A stretch of 64,000 bases of DNA from Ooceraea biroi (Eukaryota; Arthropoda; Insecta; Hymenoptera; Formicidae), in assembly GCF_003672135.1 (NCBI RefSeq), contig NC_039506.1, forward strand, positions 21,608,497 through 21,672,496, read 5' to 3'. The position numbers were made by a program, and so were the translations under genes. Below, in pieces: positions 11,767 to 23,400 of this stretch. The notes beneath the pieces are model-generated. The model made no database searches and was not told the origin of the DNA. It saw only the letters and a list, made by a program, of their open reading frames with translations. Within the stretch, counting starts at the first letter, position 1; each line of letters opens with the position of its first letter.

Positions 11767-13039
11767 ACCTTCTCTCTGCTTCCCTTTTCACCTCTCTTCT
11801 CTTTCACCCCATTTACAGCAATAATTTTCGTAACGTAAAACTTAATCTCTCAACTTAAAACAAAAAATTGGTAACCATATAATCGTAGTGCATCCCGCGA
11901 GCCTCGCTTATTCCGCCTTGAGGAAGCTTCGGCGGCTTTAACCCATATAAAGCAAGAAGCAAAAAATACGAACAAGAACGATGCGACGATGTCTCATTGG
12001 CCAAGGCACAATGATACACCCTATTCAACGGATGAATCCATCATTGATCCGCATCCCCGATGCGAAATCCAAGTGATTCGCGTCGATCCGGTCCGGCTGT
12101 GCGTAACTCGATTTAATGGCGAATCCAATTATGGTTCGCGTGGTTAATACCAGATTCCGTAGCCGCGGAAAATTCGATCGCGCGTGCAGGTCGGCTCGGA
12201 TCAGCGGGAAACAATCCGGCTTCCCGAGAAAACACTCCGACCTTGCGACACTTTCGACGCACGCGCCATCATCCCCCTCGCGACCGGAAGAGGCTCGCCG
12301 GACGTGCACCGCGCCACCGGATGCAAACGCCATTATTTTTCTTTTTTTTTCCTTTTTCTGCGTTTCTGCCGTAGAGATACAGAGTCTGTTCTTTTAGTTC
12401 TCGAGTGTGCATGCAGTCGCATCGCGGGACCACGACGACGGGGATCGCTTAAAATCTAAACAAGTATTTTCTTAATATTAGATATATAACTATCTATTTA
12501 TATGTATATATATATTTTTGTTTTTCATATATATATTTATATTGAAAAATGAGTGTACTCTCTTCTCGTTATCTTGATATATAAGGATAGATTAAATCGA
12601 TAATTTGCAATTGCGTGTAACATAGACGCGTCCAGCGCATAGAAACATAAATAAATAAATATAAACGGATTGTATTTACATTATACTCGGATAGAGGAGG
12701 GGGGGAGGGTATGTGATATCTCGTGGAACGTCCGACGGGTATATATATACTATATTCCCTTCTCTATTTCTCTCTCTCTTTAAATATATATATGATATAT
12801 ATAAATGTATATTTCTTTTACGTATAAATCTCATTTGTCTGTTGTCCACTGTGTGGTATACCGACATACCTACGTCTCTGCACTCGGCGTAAGTATGCAC
12901 GGCGGTATGATCGAGAAAACGAAGAACGAAAATTATAATACTTCGCGGGAACAGAGGAACCGGAGGAACCGTAGATAATGCGCGTAACTATCAATAATAT
13001 GTCTATATACGTATAAATATAGATATTACGGAGTCTGTG

Positions 13040-13047
13040 TGAGGTAG
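13040..13047 (-). promoter_or_regulatory. let-7 target site, 8-mer, in chinmo 3' UTR
   Basis: CTACCTCA in the transcript sense, about 7.2 kb past the stop. It is the most distal of three. I saw no other copy of this 8-mer in this sense anywhere in the window. Confidence 0.45.
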
Positions 13048-13310
13048 AAGCGGTTTCGTATACTTATCATATGTTGCATCATCGTGTGTGTCTGTGTATG
13101 TGAGCCGGACTGACGATCGGTATTCTCCGAGTACTGGGTGCGAACAACTTTGCGTTTCCAACGACGAAAGAAGCCGCGTTTCCGACGTGGCGTCGGCCGT
13201 TGAAAATATAAGAAAATCAAACGAAAAGAAAGAAACGATACGAGCAAACGGAAACTAAAAAACGGAAATCTGATAACTGCTCATTTTACAGAGAAGGAGA
13301 GGATTCCACT

Positions 13311-13330
13311 GATCACCGTCGACGGTGATC
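13311..13330. repeat. Perfect 20-bp palindrome
   Basis: GATCACCGTCGACGGTGATC reads the same on both strands. It lies in the distal part of the inferred chinmo 3' UTR. Confidence 0.8.
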
Positions 13331-14353
13331 CTCGTGTCCACCGAGGCGAAGCAGGGAGCAAAGTAAGGCCCTTTTAATGCGTCTATGTTGTACGGAATTC
13401 TCTTTTTTTCCAAAGCAATTTACATTTACATGTAATCGTACGTATCGAAGAAAAAAATCATTAAACTCGGTGGGATATCAAGCGGCGTGGCTCGTCTGGC
13501 CGGCCAAACGGGAACCAGCGAAAACCAAACAATCGATTCGGCAACGAGCCGCCGCTACAAAATGAAAAGTAGAGAAAAAAGTAACGTCACTGGACGAGAA
13601 ACAAGTCAACGAAGAATAAATATATATCGTAGCAACGAGAACATTCGCGACGTTTAGCGTGCGCGAGAGAAAAGATCCGCGTAAAGAAACTCGAGAGGCG
13701 CGCGTGGATCCACTATATATATAATATATATATGCATTATTTTTTTATAATATACGTATAACCGCAGCCAACACGTAGCGGAGCTGCGGGACATCGTGCG
13801 GAAAAGTCGCGGCAGAAAAATCGACGAGAAAAATCCGGCGGTGATTTTCCGTGGAGAGCGGTCGCGATGATTCGCGATGATCCGCGCGGCGGGAAACTCA
13901 TTCAACAAGCGTTTAAATCATCGCGGCGATACACATCATCAGAAAGAAGAGATCCTTAACGAACGAACACACCGACACGGTCCCTACTATACACTCGACT
14001 ATTGCATCGCTTGATTCACTGATTTATGTTTTATTACGAACCTTATCGACTATTATACTTTGTAGTTTGTACTTGGTTTTCATATTCCTGAGAGAAGGGC
14101 TCGTGGCGCGTCGCGTCGCCGACGTTCTCGGGCGAAAGGGTGAGAATCTCCTGCGACCGTCGCAGGACCAATCCTTTCTCCATCTCCTCCGTTCCCACGT
14201 GTCTTTTTTTCGTGTTCCTCCTTTCCCGAGACGAGATCGACGACGGCGGCGCGATGCGCCGATCCGATCCGATCTTGCAAACTATCGCTTTACTGTGTTA
14301 TATACAGAGATTTTCGTAAGCTTCTCGTCTGTGCGCACCCTGTATGTCGTGTG

Positions 14354-14361
14354 TGAGGTAG
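14354..14361 (-). promoter_or_regulatory. let-7 target site, 8-mer, in chinmo 3' UTR
   Basis: CTACCTCA in the transcript sense, about 5.9 kb past the stop. Confidence 0.5.
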
Positions 14362-15021
14362 CATTTGTACTAGTGTGTGACGAAGTATTGTGATCCATTA
14401 TTATTATTGCGGCGGCCGCGGCCGTCTGACACGTCGACGACGTAGAACCGCGCCGGACCGCGCGGACCTCCCGCTCGGCCTCTGTGGCAGTGTTCTCGCA
14501 TACGTCGCCACGATGACAAATTCAGTCTTATTGATAAATTGAGAGGATCAGGAAGGGCGCGGGAGATGGGCGCGTGCAACGTCGTGCCTTGGCGTACACG
14601 CGATCCTTCCGCGTCGCGGATGGCCACGGAAGAATCGCCCGCTAACTTCGAGTAGGACAATCGAATGGGGCAGGGGGTACGGGATCGAGAAATCGTTATC
14701 GTGATCGCGTGGTTGGGCTCCGTGAGCGGAGGCCGATCGCGCGGGATGGTCGTCGTCGATGCGTGCGGCCGCACGGCGCGCTTGGGTTTTGCGTGTCTCC
14801 ACGTATTTTATACCTTAATACGATTTACAGCGTGTATAGTAAGTTTACAAAATCCACACGTCCTGCCTTGCCCGTTTGTTAAACCCTTAAAACATTACGT
14901 TTACTTTGTACTATAAGTCGCGGCCGGGAAACGAGCCGCTCGTCCCCCGGACATTCGAGGTCCCGCTTTGCGACATCGCTATGTGTGTATATGTGTATGT
15001 ATTTTTTTTTTCTTAATCTTC

Positions 15022-15159
15022 TTATTCTCCTTCATCTTCAGCATCTTCCGTTGTTGCTACTGCAGGTGCTGCAGGCTGCTGCTAATTTTTATCCTCTTCT
15101 GAATTTTCTTCTTTTTTTTTTCCTTTTTTTTCTTTTTGCCTCGTCTCGATTTTAAATAT
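15022..15159 (-). pseudogene. Degenerate coding-like block, Lys-rich then acidic
   Basis: On the minus strand one frame reads a Lys-rich run (KEKKRKKKEENSEEDKN), an in-frame TAG, then QQPAAPAVATTEDAEDEGE and TAA. A run of ten A follows a few bases after the stop. Such a Lys-rich then Ala/Pro then acidic tail is typical of HMG- or nucleolar-type C-termini, but I cannot name a parent gene. It may be a retrocopy fragment in the chinmo UTR or just biased sequence. Confidence 0.25.
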
Positions 15160-15910
15160 GCTTATGCGTGCGTGATACATGTACTATGTAATCATTATCA
15201 ACTACAGTATAGTACTATCATAGACTATACGAGCAAACGGTACAGTAGTTGCCAGTGCACTCTCTCTCGCTCTCTCTTTCTCTCTCTGCGCGCGGTGTAG
15301 GTGCAGTGATGACATCGATTTTGCGCCTTTTCTGCCTCCCTGTCGCACATCGCTCCCGCGGGCAGTCGCGACTACCTTTTTACCCTCTTTATAACTGTCC
15401 TGGAGCTCGCTGCCCGCGTTACGCGAATTGTAATGAGGACTTTACGTTGCGGAAAGCTCGTTCACATCGTGACGCTCGTCCGTTCGTACATAATCGAACT
15501 TGCAGAATTGTTTCGCGGTACAATGTCGTCATTGCGATACAGAATATTATCGCGAAGCGATGCTTCGCAGATCGCCTGTGAATGAATCGTTCGAATCGTA
15601 ATGCGGAAATAGCGCGGTCCTCGCGCGTCTGCCACAATTTAGAAAATCGTCCCAATATTAATGTCGGCCAATTTTGCGACCGAAGTTTCGATTCGATTCG
15701 AACGAGACTTCGCGCACGTCGCGTCGCTCTGACGACTCGGCGCGCGCGAACTCGCCACGGTGTGAATCTCCCTTTCGCCACCCCCGAGTTTAAGCCTTGT
15801 CACACACGACATCTATAAAGGATTCTCAATCCGTAAAACACATATTATAGAAACAACATGCAACATTTTATCCTACGTCGTGATACAATAATGGTACATA
15901 CATACGCGTA

Positions 15911-15934
15911 CGTAGCGCGCGTGCGCGCGCTACG
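15911..15934. repeat. Short GC-rich hairpin
   Basis: Ten-base arms (CGTAGCGCGC and its complement) flank a four-base loop GTGC, in the inferred chinmo 3' UTR. Confidence 0.75.
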
Positions 15935-16634
15935 CATCGCGTCTCGCGCGAGTGTCGTGTACGTGTGTAGCGTGTTGCGTGTGTGTGTGTATCTCGGTGT
16001 ACATACATATATATACATATAGATCAAGTATAATCTTTACATCGGATATACCGACGGCCGTGAGAACTTTGGCGACGTAAGTGCCGCGTCTCGCATCTTC
16101 AACTTCCGACCGCGAGATCTGCATTTCCCTCGCGCGTATCTCAACAAATCGTAATAACGTAATCTAAAGTATAACATTATCCTCGAACCGGTACTCAACT
16201 GACACAAAATACGAGAGAGAATCTGACGGATTCGGAAAAAGAAAAGAAACAAAAATGGAAAATCTTTCTGCACAGTCGTCCGAAAGCGGTCGACGTCTCT
16301 TGAGCAAAGCGATGCACGAGGAGATCAACGATAACACAATCGAATAAACAATGCGAGTACCTCCGGAGAGGAATAAATTTTTTATCTACGAAACAAAAAG
16401 ATTTATTTCCAAAACAAAATAACGATCCCGGAAGAAGAGTCGCAAGGAAACTGATCCTCAATCGATCTCGAATGCGGTTCCACGCGGCGTCGCGACGATA
16501 TACGACTAATTCTAAATTCAATCATAATTCTACATTGATTATCTTTTAGGTACGTGTGTTATCCTTAATTTTTAGCTTTAATTTGCCCGACTGACGTTTT
16601 TGTCTTTCTCGTTCCTTTCGACGTGCTGCATGTA

Positions 16635-16636
<2 letters not shown>

Positions 16637-16690
<54 letters not shown>
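16637..16690. repeat. (GT)27 microsatellite
   Basis: Twenty-seven perfect GT units. In the chinmo transcript sense this is (CA)27. Confidence 0.97.
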
Positions 16691-16693
<3 letters not shown>

Positions 16694-17080
16694 TGTTTAC
16701 GTGCGTGCGTGCGTACGTGCGATTTTTCTCGTGTGAGTGTAAAGTATCTTTACTACGTATGCACTTCTCTAACCCTTACGTATGACAAAACAATGAAACC
16801 CTGACTACAACTTCGTCTCTCCCCGAAATTCTACGCGTCTGTTACGTACGTTATACTACTCCAACTTTCAAATCTCGCCGCTCTCTACTGCCGATAACTC
16901 TCGATCCCTCTCTACTTAAACTTAACGCTAATTCATTGTACCCCTCTCTCCCTCACATCCTCTTCTTCCTTATCTCTACTTAGCAGAACAGCCGAAAACA
17001 ACGTATATATTTTGTATATATATATTAAGTAAAAGATTCATTATAACTTGGCATACGCGACCGTACCTATTTACACGAAC

Positions 17081-17102
17081 GTGTGTGTGTGTGTGTGTGT
17101 GT
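17081..17102. repeat. (GT)11 microsatellite
   Basis: Eleven units, followed by degenerate GT/AT-rich sequence to about 17240. Confidence 0.93.
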
Positions 17103-17475
17103 TTATGTGTATGTATGTGTATATCACGTGCGTACGTGTATATGTATGCGTGACGAGTTCCTTTCGACAATTTCTCTCAATTTTCTCTCTTTCCTTGTAT
17201 ACGCGTGTGATACGTGTATGTGTGTGTGTATATGTGTTCCTATCATCACATACGTAAACGACACATAACATTTCTTTGAATATCCTTCCCGCGGCTTCTC
17301 CCTCGGGAATTAACTTCCCTATGACTATGTTAAACCTCCGTCGTCCAGTATCATCAATCCCATCCTCCCCCGCTTACACTTTGTGCGCTCCGAGACGATA
17401 CACCTTCGCTCGAATGAGCCTCGTTTCGCCACCCTTGCTTTCCACCCTCGTCAACGCGTTCCTCGACACTTAACG

Positions 17476-17508
<33 letters not shown>
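17476..17508. repeat. (TC)n microsatellite
   Basis: CT-dinucleotide run with one interruption. Confidence 0.93.
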
Positions 17509-18077
17509 GCTTAACAGTGCTCGCTCGCTTTCTATCATTCTCGCCGTGCCTCACTTTTCCTCCGGGACGAAAAGGCGTCCGCGCAACGGCCAAATCCTCG
17601 CGAAGCCGCGCGCGGCGCATTCACGGCCGCTGACGTGTGTAACACGCGCGTAACTCGCTCGCTCACTCACTCCTCGCTACGATCTACGGATTGTACGTAT
17701 ACGTGCTGCTTCGTAACATGCGTCCCTCCGCAGTAGAAACGAAACGAATTAAACGGATCCATTACGTACGGATATAGATATCACGTGCGATCCGAGGATC
17801 ACGGAGCTTCACGCGCGGGACGCGGATGATTGTGAAGAGGGATGGTAAACAAGCGTCGTCGAACGTACGTATGCGTATACGTATGCGCTACGTATGCTTG
17901 ACTAGTATCGGTGCGTTTTATTCGGGTAATCTGCGACACGAGTAAAAGGGGGCTCTTCGAGATGATCTTAATAAGGCGAAAATTCGCGCAGGTGAGCTCC
18001 GAGATCCGCGATCTTGCGTTTTACCCTACGCCAGGGCAGCAATGGCAGGAGAACTGCTCCGACACTAACCGGACAAA

Positions 18078-18127
18078 GTAGTAGTAGTAGTTGTAGTAGT
18101 AGTATAGTAGTAATATAGTAATAGTAG
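18078..18127. repeat. (GTA)n trinucleotide repeat, imperfect
   Basis: AGT/GTA units with interruptions, 80 bases from the strongest let-7 site. The transcript sense is (TAC)n. Confidence 0.85.
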
Positions 18128-18207
18128 CGGCTGTACGGAATGTACAGATCTTATCGTATCGTATAATCGCTATTGTGTTCCCTGTGGTGTAATGCATTGC
18201 AAAACGA

Positions 18208-18215
18208 TGAGGTAG
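18208..18215 (-). promoter_or_regulatory. let-7 target site, 8-mer, in chinmo 3' UTR
   Basis: The plus strand reads TGAGGTAGTA, the first ten bases of let-7. The transcript therefore has TACTACCTCA: seed positions 2-8, an A opposite position 1, and two further pairs. About 2.0 kb past the stop. Confidence 0.6.
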
Positions 18216-20228
18216 TACTGTTACACTTTTGGCAGAATATGCGCGCGCGTGCGCGACGAGTGCTCTCGCGTACTTCGACGGTATTGAACGGTACGTCAAC
18301 CGAAAAAATGAAACGGGAAGGAAAAGAAAAGCAAAAAAAAACAGAGAAAATTAAGGCAGAAGAGAAACAAAAAAAACAGAAGGACCGGAGAACGGAAACG
18401 AAAAGGAAAAGCAAAACTTTCCCCGCGAATGAACTTCCAATTCGCGTACCGTGGTAATATATCCCTGGGCTCGCGCGCAACGCTTTAAATACTAAAACGA
18501 TTCCCTATATATTCGTCTATTGTCCCTGATAAAGACTTACGGTAGGCGGCATCGTTGTGAGAACAATCACTTGAACCTTCTTGCGAGAACACAAAACTGG
18601 GAGAACAAGTAAAAACGGCGGAAAAAGAAAATATACGGGGGAATAATCTGTATAAAGTGTAAATACTGTAACAAGTAATATCGTGGGTGCCATCCTGACT
18701 AGGAGTATATCTTCTATATATCTATAGTATATATCTATATAGGTAATGTGTAATATATAAATCTATTGCATTGATCACAAATCTCTCTCATACAACCGGG
18801 ATAGCAACTATTTCCGCGCGCGATCGCGCGCACTGTCTCCTCCGCGTGATCGATGGCTATACTCTATTATTTCTCGGTATTCGCGACTATTGCTCCGGAC
18901 AAAAGTCCGTACTTTAAACATTGTAAACAGGTAACAAAGTGGTAGTGATCGTATCGCCGCCGGAGCGCCGTCGCCGCGACGAACTTCCGTGGCGAACGCG
19001 GGTGACAATGGTTGGGCGTCTCCTTGCGCGGTTAGAAGAGATTGACGCGGACGATCGCGGTGCAGATCCCACCGAGTGGTCCACGTGTCAAAGTGCGTGA
19101 TTATTGCTCGATCGACATGTTTCTTGTTTTGCGCGCTCGCGCGTTCGCCAGGAAGTGGATCTGTCGACAGTCGTCGTGCGCTCCGCGCCGCGGTGCAATT
19201 CCCGCGACGGTCGTCCGCCCTAGAATCGCGTAATCTCGATAAACTCGCTATATAAAAGTCGTATCCGTATAAAAAGGTTGCGTGTGTACGTGTGTCGTCG
19301 GGTTTCGTCTCGATCGACGCGATCTTCGGATATGTGCGTCACCGCGAGTCATGATGATCGGAGTGCGCGTCGCGCGTACGCCTGAAACGGCCTGAAGAAA
19401 TTCGGGGTGTGATAAAGGCGATGGTTTTCTGATGGTTTGGCACTGCGCGCGCGTAACGCGATGCCAGGATACGGATATCACCCGAGCGTCGCGATCCTAT
19501 AGGCTCGACCTATTCAACAGCGACGGTAGTAAGATCGGAAACAGGGTATACTATCGGTTTTAACGGCGTTAACGATCAAAGACGCGACGGCGAGCGATCG
19601 CGATCTCCGTAGTGGTAATGTCGAACTATCAAAAAAGCAGAGCTCCTCGGCGCTGTTCGCGTCGCGATTGCTTTACCTGAGTAGTCACTGTTCTCTCGTC
19701 GCAGTCGCCTGCGCTTGTACGACTCTGCGTGTGCATCGTGTGCGTGTTACGCGCTTTCTATTCTCGCCCCTACACAGTAATGATCCTTACTTGACGGTTG
19801 CACTTTCATTGACTAGTTTTGTGTGATTCGCAGCGTTTCTCGCGAGCTTGTCCGAGGCGTTGTGCGCGTTACATTCCGTGCCGTCCGTCTCTTTCTTCCT
19901 CACTCTCGTTTCCTCCGTCAACGGATCTTCCTGAGCGGATCTTCCTGTCGTGGTTCCTCCCCTTGGAGCGCACGGAAAGTGCCGTTCTCGCGACGGAGAA
20001 ATCGGGACGGCGTTCGCTGACGACGACGAAGGGAAAACGAAGGTACCTAACTGCAGCCTCTCCTCTCATCTCAGTCGCTCCATCCACGGCGCTGTTTCGC
20101 GATCAGCTCTAACGTGTAGTTGCTGTAGTTAGAGCTGACCGCTTCTTCTTGGATGCGGGACCACTCGGACCACGACGGCCGCCGTGGGTCGCGACGACCG
20201 GAGGACGACGGCGACGCCGAGGACATTG

Positions 20229-20464
20229 TTACTGCGGCAGAGTGTCCGAGACCGAGTGATTGGACTGTTGGAAGGCCTTGCTGTAGGTGACCTCGCTCTT
20301 GTGCTCTCGCGCGATGTGCCGTCTGACGGTGTTGTTCCTGGTGAACGTCCGCTCGCAGAATGGGCATGGCACCCTGATGCCCTGATGGCGTTGCCGTACG
20401 TGAGCGCGCAGATTCGTCTCGTATCCGTATAGTCTCTCGCAGAAGGGACACTTCAGTTTCCTAC
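20229..20464 (-). CDS. chinmo: chinmo terminal coding exon: two C2H2 zinc fingers
   Basis: Acceptor catttttgcag. Reads RKLKCPFCERLYGY, then two fingers with C-x2-C-x12-H-x4-H spacing, six residues apart. The second finger reads CPFCERTFTRNNTVRRH. A 23-residue Ser/Gln tail ends at TAA. The open frame upstream of 20464 is intronic. Confidence 0.93.
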
Positions 20465-23400
20465 CTGCAAAAATGCACACGAATGTTCGTTTATAAAGAG
20501 TCATAGGATAAATTTGCAGTGCACGACGAATCGAGCTTGCATTTCCCCAGTCCATGCTCGATCGAGAACGGCGAACATGAGCGCGGGTTGAGCGAGAAAA
20601 ATAAAATAGGACAAGTAAAATATGCTCGGGAGTGCCACGGCTCACAAAGAAGTGCAGGCTCTCGTACGCATGACGTGGTAGTCAAAATATTAATAGAGAC
20701 AACAAAGACGTGTGCGTCTCGTGACTCGTCCCGAGCGTGGTCGCAGATAAAAATTAATGTAAGACAAAGAGCTTGACAGAAAAGATTATATTTTTAGAAA
20801 AATATAATTGTCGTTCCCTTGAATGAAGGATTTTTTACGATTTCACCCAACCCGATTGATATTGCCTGCGAGCAAGCTAATCATAGCGCTCTCTGCGTAT
20901 ACAAAAGCGCGTTTTAATGCCGCGCGGAGCCTTCGTGGAAGGAAACGTGGATGCATATTGCGCAATCCGGCCTCTCGTTCTCTCCCTCTCGTGCACACGC
21001 GCGTACACGGTTTCTCTTTCTTCTCTCCGACCATGCTCGACGCTCTTTGCCATTAGTCCCATCAGCAAGAAGAAAACAAGATTCGGGCACAGGCGGACGG
21101 TTCATGGTGGAGCATTAGGCCAATGCCTCCGAGATTGTTGGCGCGTGCAAGGCCATCCTCGAGCTCTGCGGGCTCTAATACACTTCCCATTCCAGTCCGA
21201 TTAACTTGCGGCCGAAGTACCATTTACGGCGACCGCCAACCGCCTCTCTTTCTCTCTTCCTTGGCCTCCTCGCTACGCGCGAACGCGCACAACCGATTGC
21301 GCCAAACGCAATTTTCGTCTAAGTCTCGAAAAAAAAGATTTCTGCATCTGCATATCTATTCTTATTTAAAGCCTAAAACTTTTGCTATTGCGGTTACACA
21401 ATCGTGTTTTGCTTCTAGAGATACGTAATCTCTGCGCACGCGTTTAGGATTATGTAATGGAATTTTTTATTAAGTATTGCTATATACTTGTTTACTTCTT
21501 TCTAACGATGATAATATCTCCATATTGTTGCCGCCAGCCGCCAACCGACAACTGCCACCAGGACAGGTGAAATCTCAGAAGACTCGCGAGCTCGTTACTG
21601 CTATACGCTCAAGGGAGGAGCTATGGTCTCCGAGAGAAATAGAGCGGATAATTAACCACCGCTACATTTCGAGCAAGGTAAACTGGCTGTGTATCGTGCT
21701 GATACACGATCCTACGAGATTACAATGGCGTGACCCGCAAGATCCCGCGGAAAAGCCGCGGGAATGCGTGTGAGCACGGCGTGCAAGATATTCTTAGGTT
21801 CGCACAACGCGACGTCCGCGGACAAAAGCTCGAAATAACTTCCTCGCTGAATGTCATTAGCATTAGGGACAGAGAAAGAGAGACTAACGTTACACCGTGG
21901 CGACCGTGACTGCGTCCTCGATCCTCGGTCCCGGTGTAGCAAGAAGCTCATTGTGGAACCGAGGAACCGCGCTGAATCAATGACGTTTCGTCCCCTCCAA
22001 GTCAAACGCGCGTTAGTTACTTCTTTGGGTTCATTCGGACCTCTCTCTTTGTTTAAACACAAAGAAATGCGACTATTCTAACGCGGCTCGTTTCCCTAAC
22101 GTCGCCTCGCACTCGTGTGACATCATCGGACCTCTCTCCAGCAACGGTGATGTCATTGCACGTGCGCGCATTTAACATTAATAACATGCCCGGGCGTGAT
22201 TCCACGCCAAATCGCAATCGGCGAATCGACGAATCGTGTTTTAAGGCCATAACTGAACGGCCCGTTCACCGACCGACCGGCCAGCCGGCTGCGTGACACG
22301 CACACGCAACGTATCATCAGTGAAATTATATAGATTAATACGGAAACAATTCCAGAGAGCCGAGATGTAAAAAAAAGAAAAAGGACAAAGAAATCGGCAG
22401 GTCGTTCATCGCCGATGTCGTTTTCTCTCGAGTGGAGGGATCGCTCGCATTCAGGTGTCACGAGAAACGAGCGAAATGATGCGAGCGATGAGAAAATACC
22501 GTATTTGAATGAGCCGATCGCACGCTCGTGAATCGTTACAAAAATCATTGCGCGGTAAGGTAACGCATAAATAATCACGCATGAACACATAATAAATCAT
22601 GAACAAGAGAGAATGCGCACAGAGTATGAAGTTCATTGAAGCTCGTTAAGGATTGAAATTTCGATTTAGAAATTGGGATTCGACTAATTCAGTTATATAA
22701 GATTACAATCTCGCAAAATCGCAATCCACGCGTAGTCTGATACGGGCCAGAAATTTCCACTCAACGTCCACGACGTTTGTGACTAGGCGGAAGAATTCTC
22801 ACAATCAGTTTGCTGATTTTGTGTCAATTTTTAATCGCTCGATCATCGCGTGCGCACGCGAATGTATCGTCACTTTATTCGAGCGCCGAACGAATCGCCG
22901 TGGGATTCTGCGATTTATCTGTCTGATACGAGAACCGGGTTCGCTGTCAGGCAGACACCGACGACACAAACGAGCACATTTGTCGTATCTGTGCTGAAAA
23001 TACGGGTCGGAGGCGGAGAAAATGCGCGAGGCGACGTAGTAGACCGCGGCGCCGCGTCTCTTACGTGCGGAACCGCGCCGACTTCTCTCGGCGGCGGACA
23101 GTGCCTAAAAATAGAGGGATCGCGGTATCCTAGAAAACGTAAACGGGACCGCTCGGGGCGGCTCGTGCAGCTGACTACGAGATTCACAAAGGACCCGCGC
23201 GCCGGAACAAAGGCGCGCGTACGTGCGCGAAGGCGCCGGAAGAGAGAGAGAGAGAAAAAAGCGCAGCCGTTGGAGAGAGAAACAGAGAGGTGAGAGGGCT
23301 TGGTGAGGAGGATCATCGGCAGCAGAAGGGACGGGTGAGACGAAGCCGCGGGGTAGGTACGCCTCTGAGACATGCAGAAACGCAAAACGGTGCCGGCCAG

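Larger units (their letters stand above)
10822..13000. other. Convergent intergenic region between GMC oxidoreductase and chinmo
   Basis: Holds the 3' UTR of the oxidoreductase and probably the distal 3' end of the chinmo transcript. The CT- and CA-rich sequence at 11270-11800 makes several frames that I regard as artefacts. An AT-rich, ATATAT-bearing stretch lies at 12475-12560. I cannot place the chinmo cleavage site. ATTAAA variants on the minus strand occur near 12110 and 13373. Confidence 0.45.
13000..20228 (-). other. chinmo: Inferred long 3' UTR of chinmo
   Basis: Seven kilobases downstream of the stop carry no convincing gene but do carry three let-7 sites in the transcript sense. 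They also carry (CA)n and (AG)n runs in that sense and Pumilio-like elements (TGTAAATA at 12680-12673, just beyond). Drosophila chinmo also has a long, miRNA-controlled 3' UTR. Both borders are inferred; the 3' end could lie nearer 12 kb. Confidence 0.5.

Noticed and set aside
11122..11791. Several frames on both strands, up to 162 codons
   Set aside because: They are made by CT-rich and CA-rich low-complexity sequence past the end of the GMC gene.
16600..17271. Frames rich in Val/Cys or Thr/His
   Set aside because: They are translations of GT/CA microsatellites.
12000..20228. miR-125 8-mer sites in the chinmo 3' UTR
   Set aside because: I looked for TCCCTGAG on the plus strand and found only partial matches such as TCCCTGAT near 18,525.
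20071..20451. 126-codon minus-strand frame over the zinc-finger exon
   Set aside because: It is the wrong frame. The overlapping frame encodes two perfect C2H2 fingers and joins in phase with the upstream exon.
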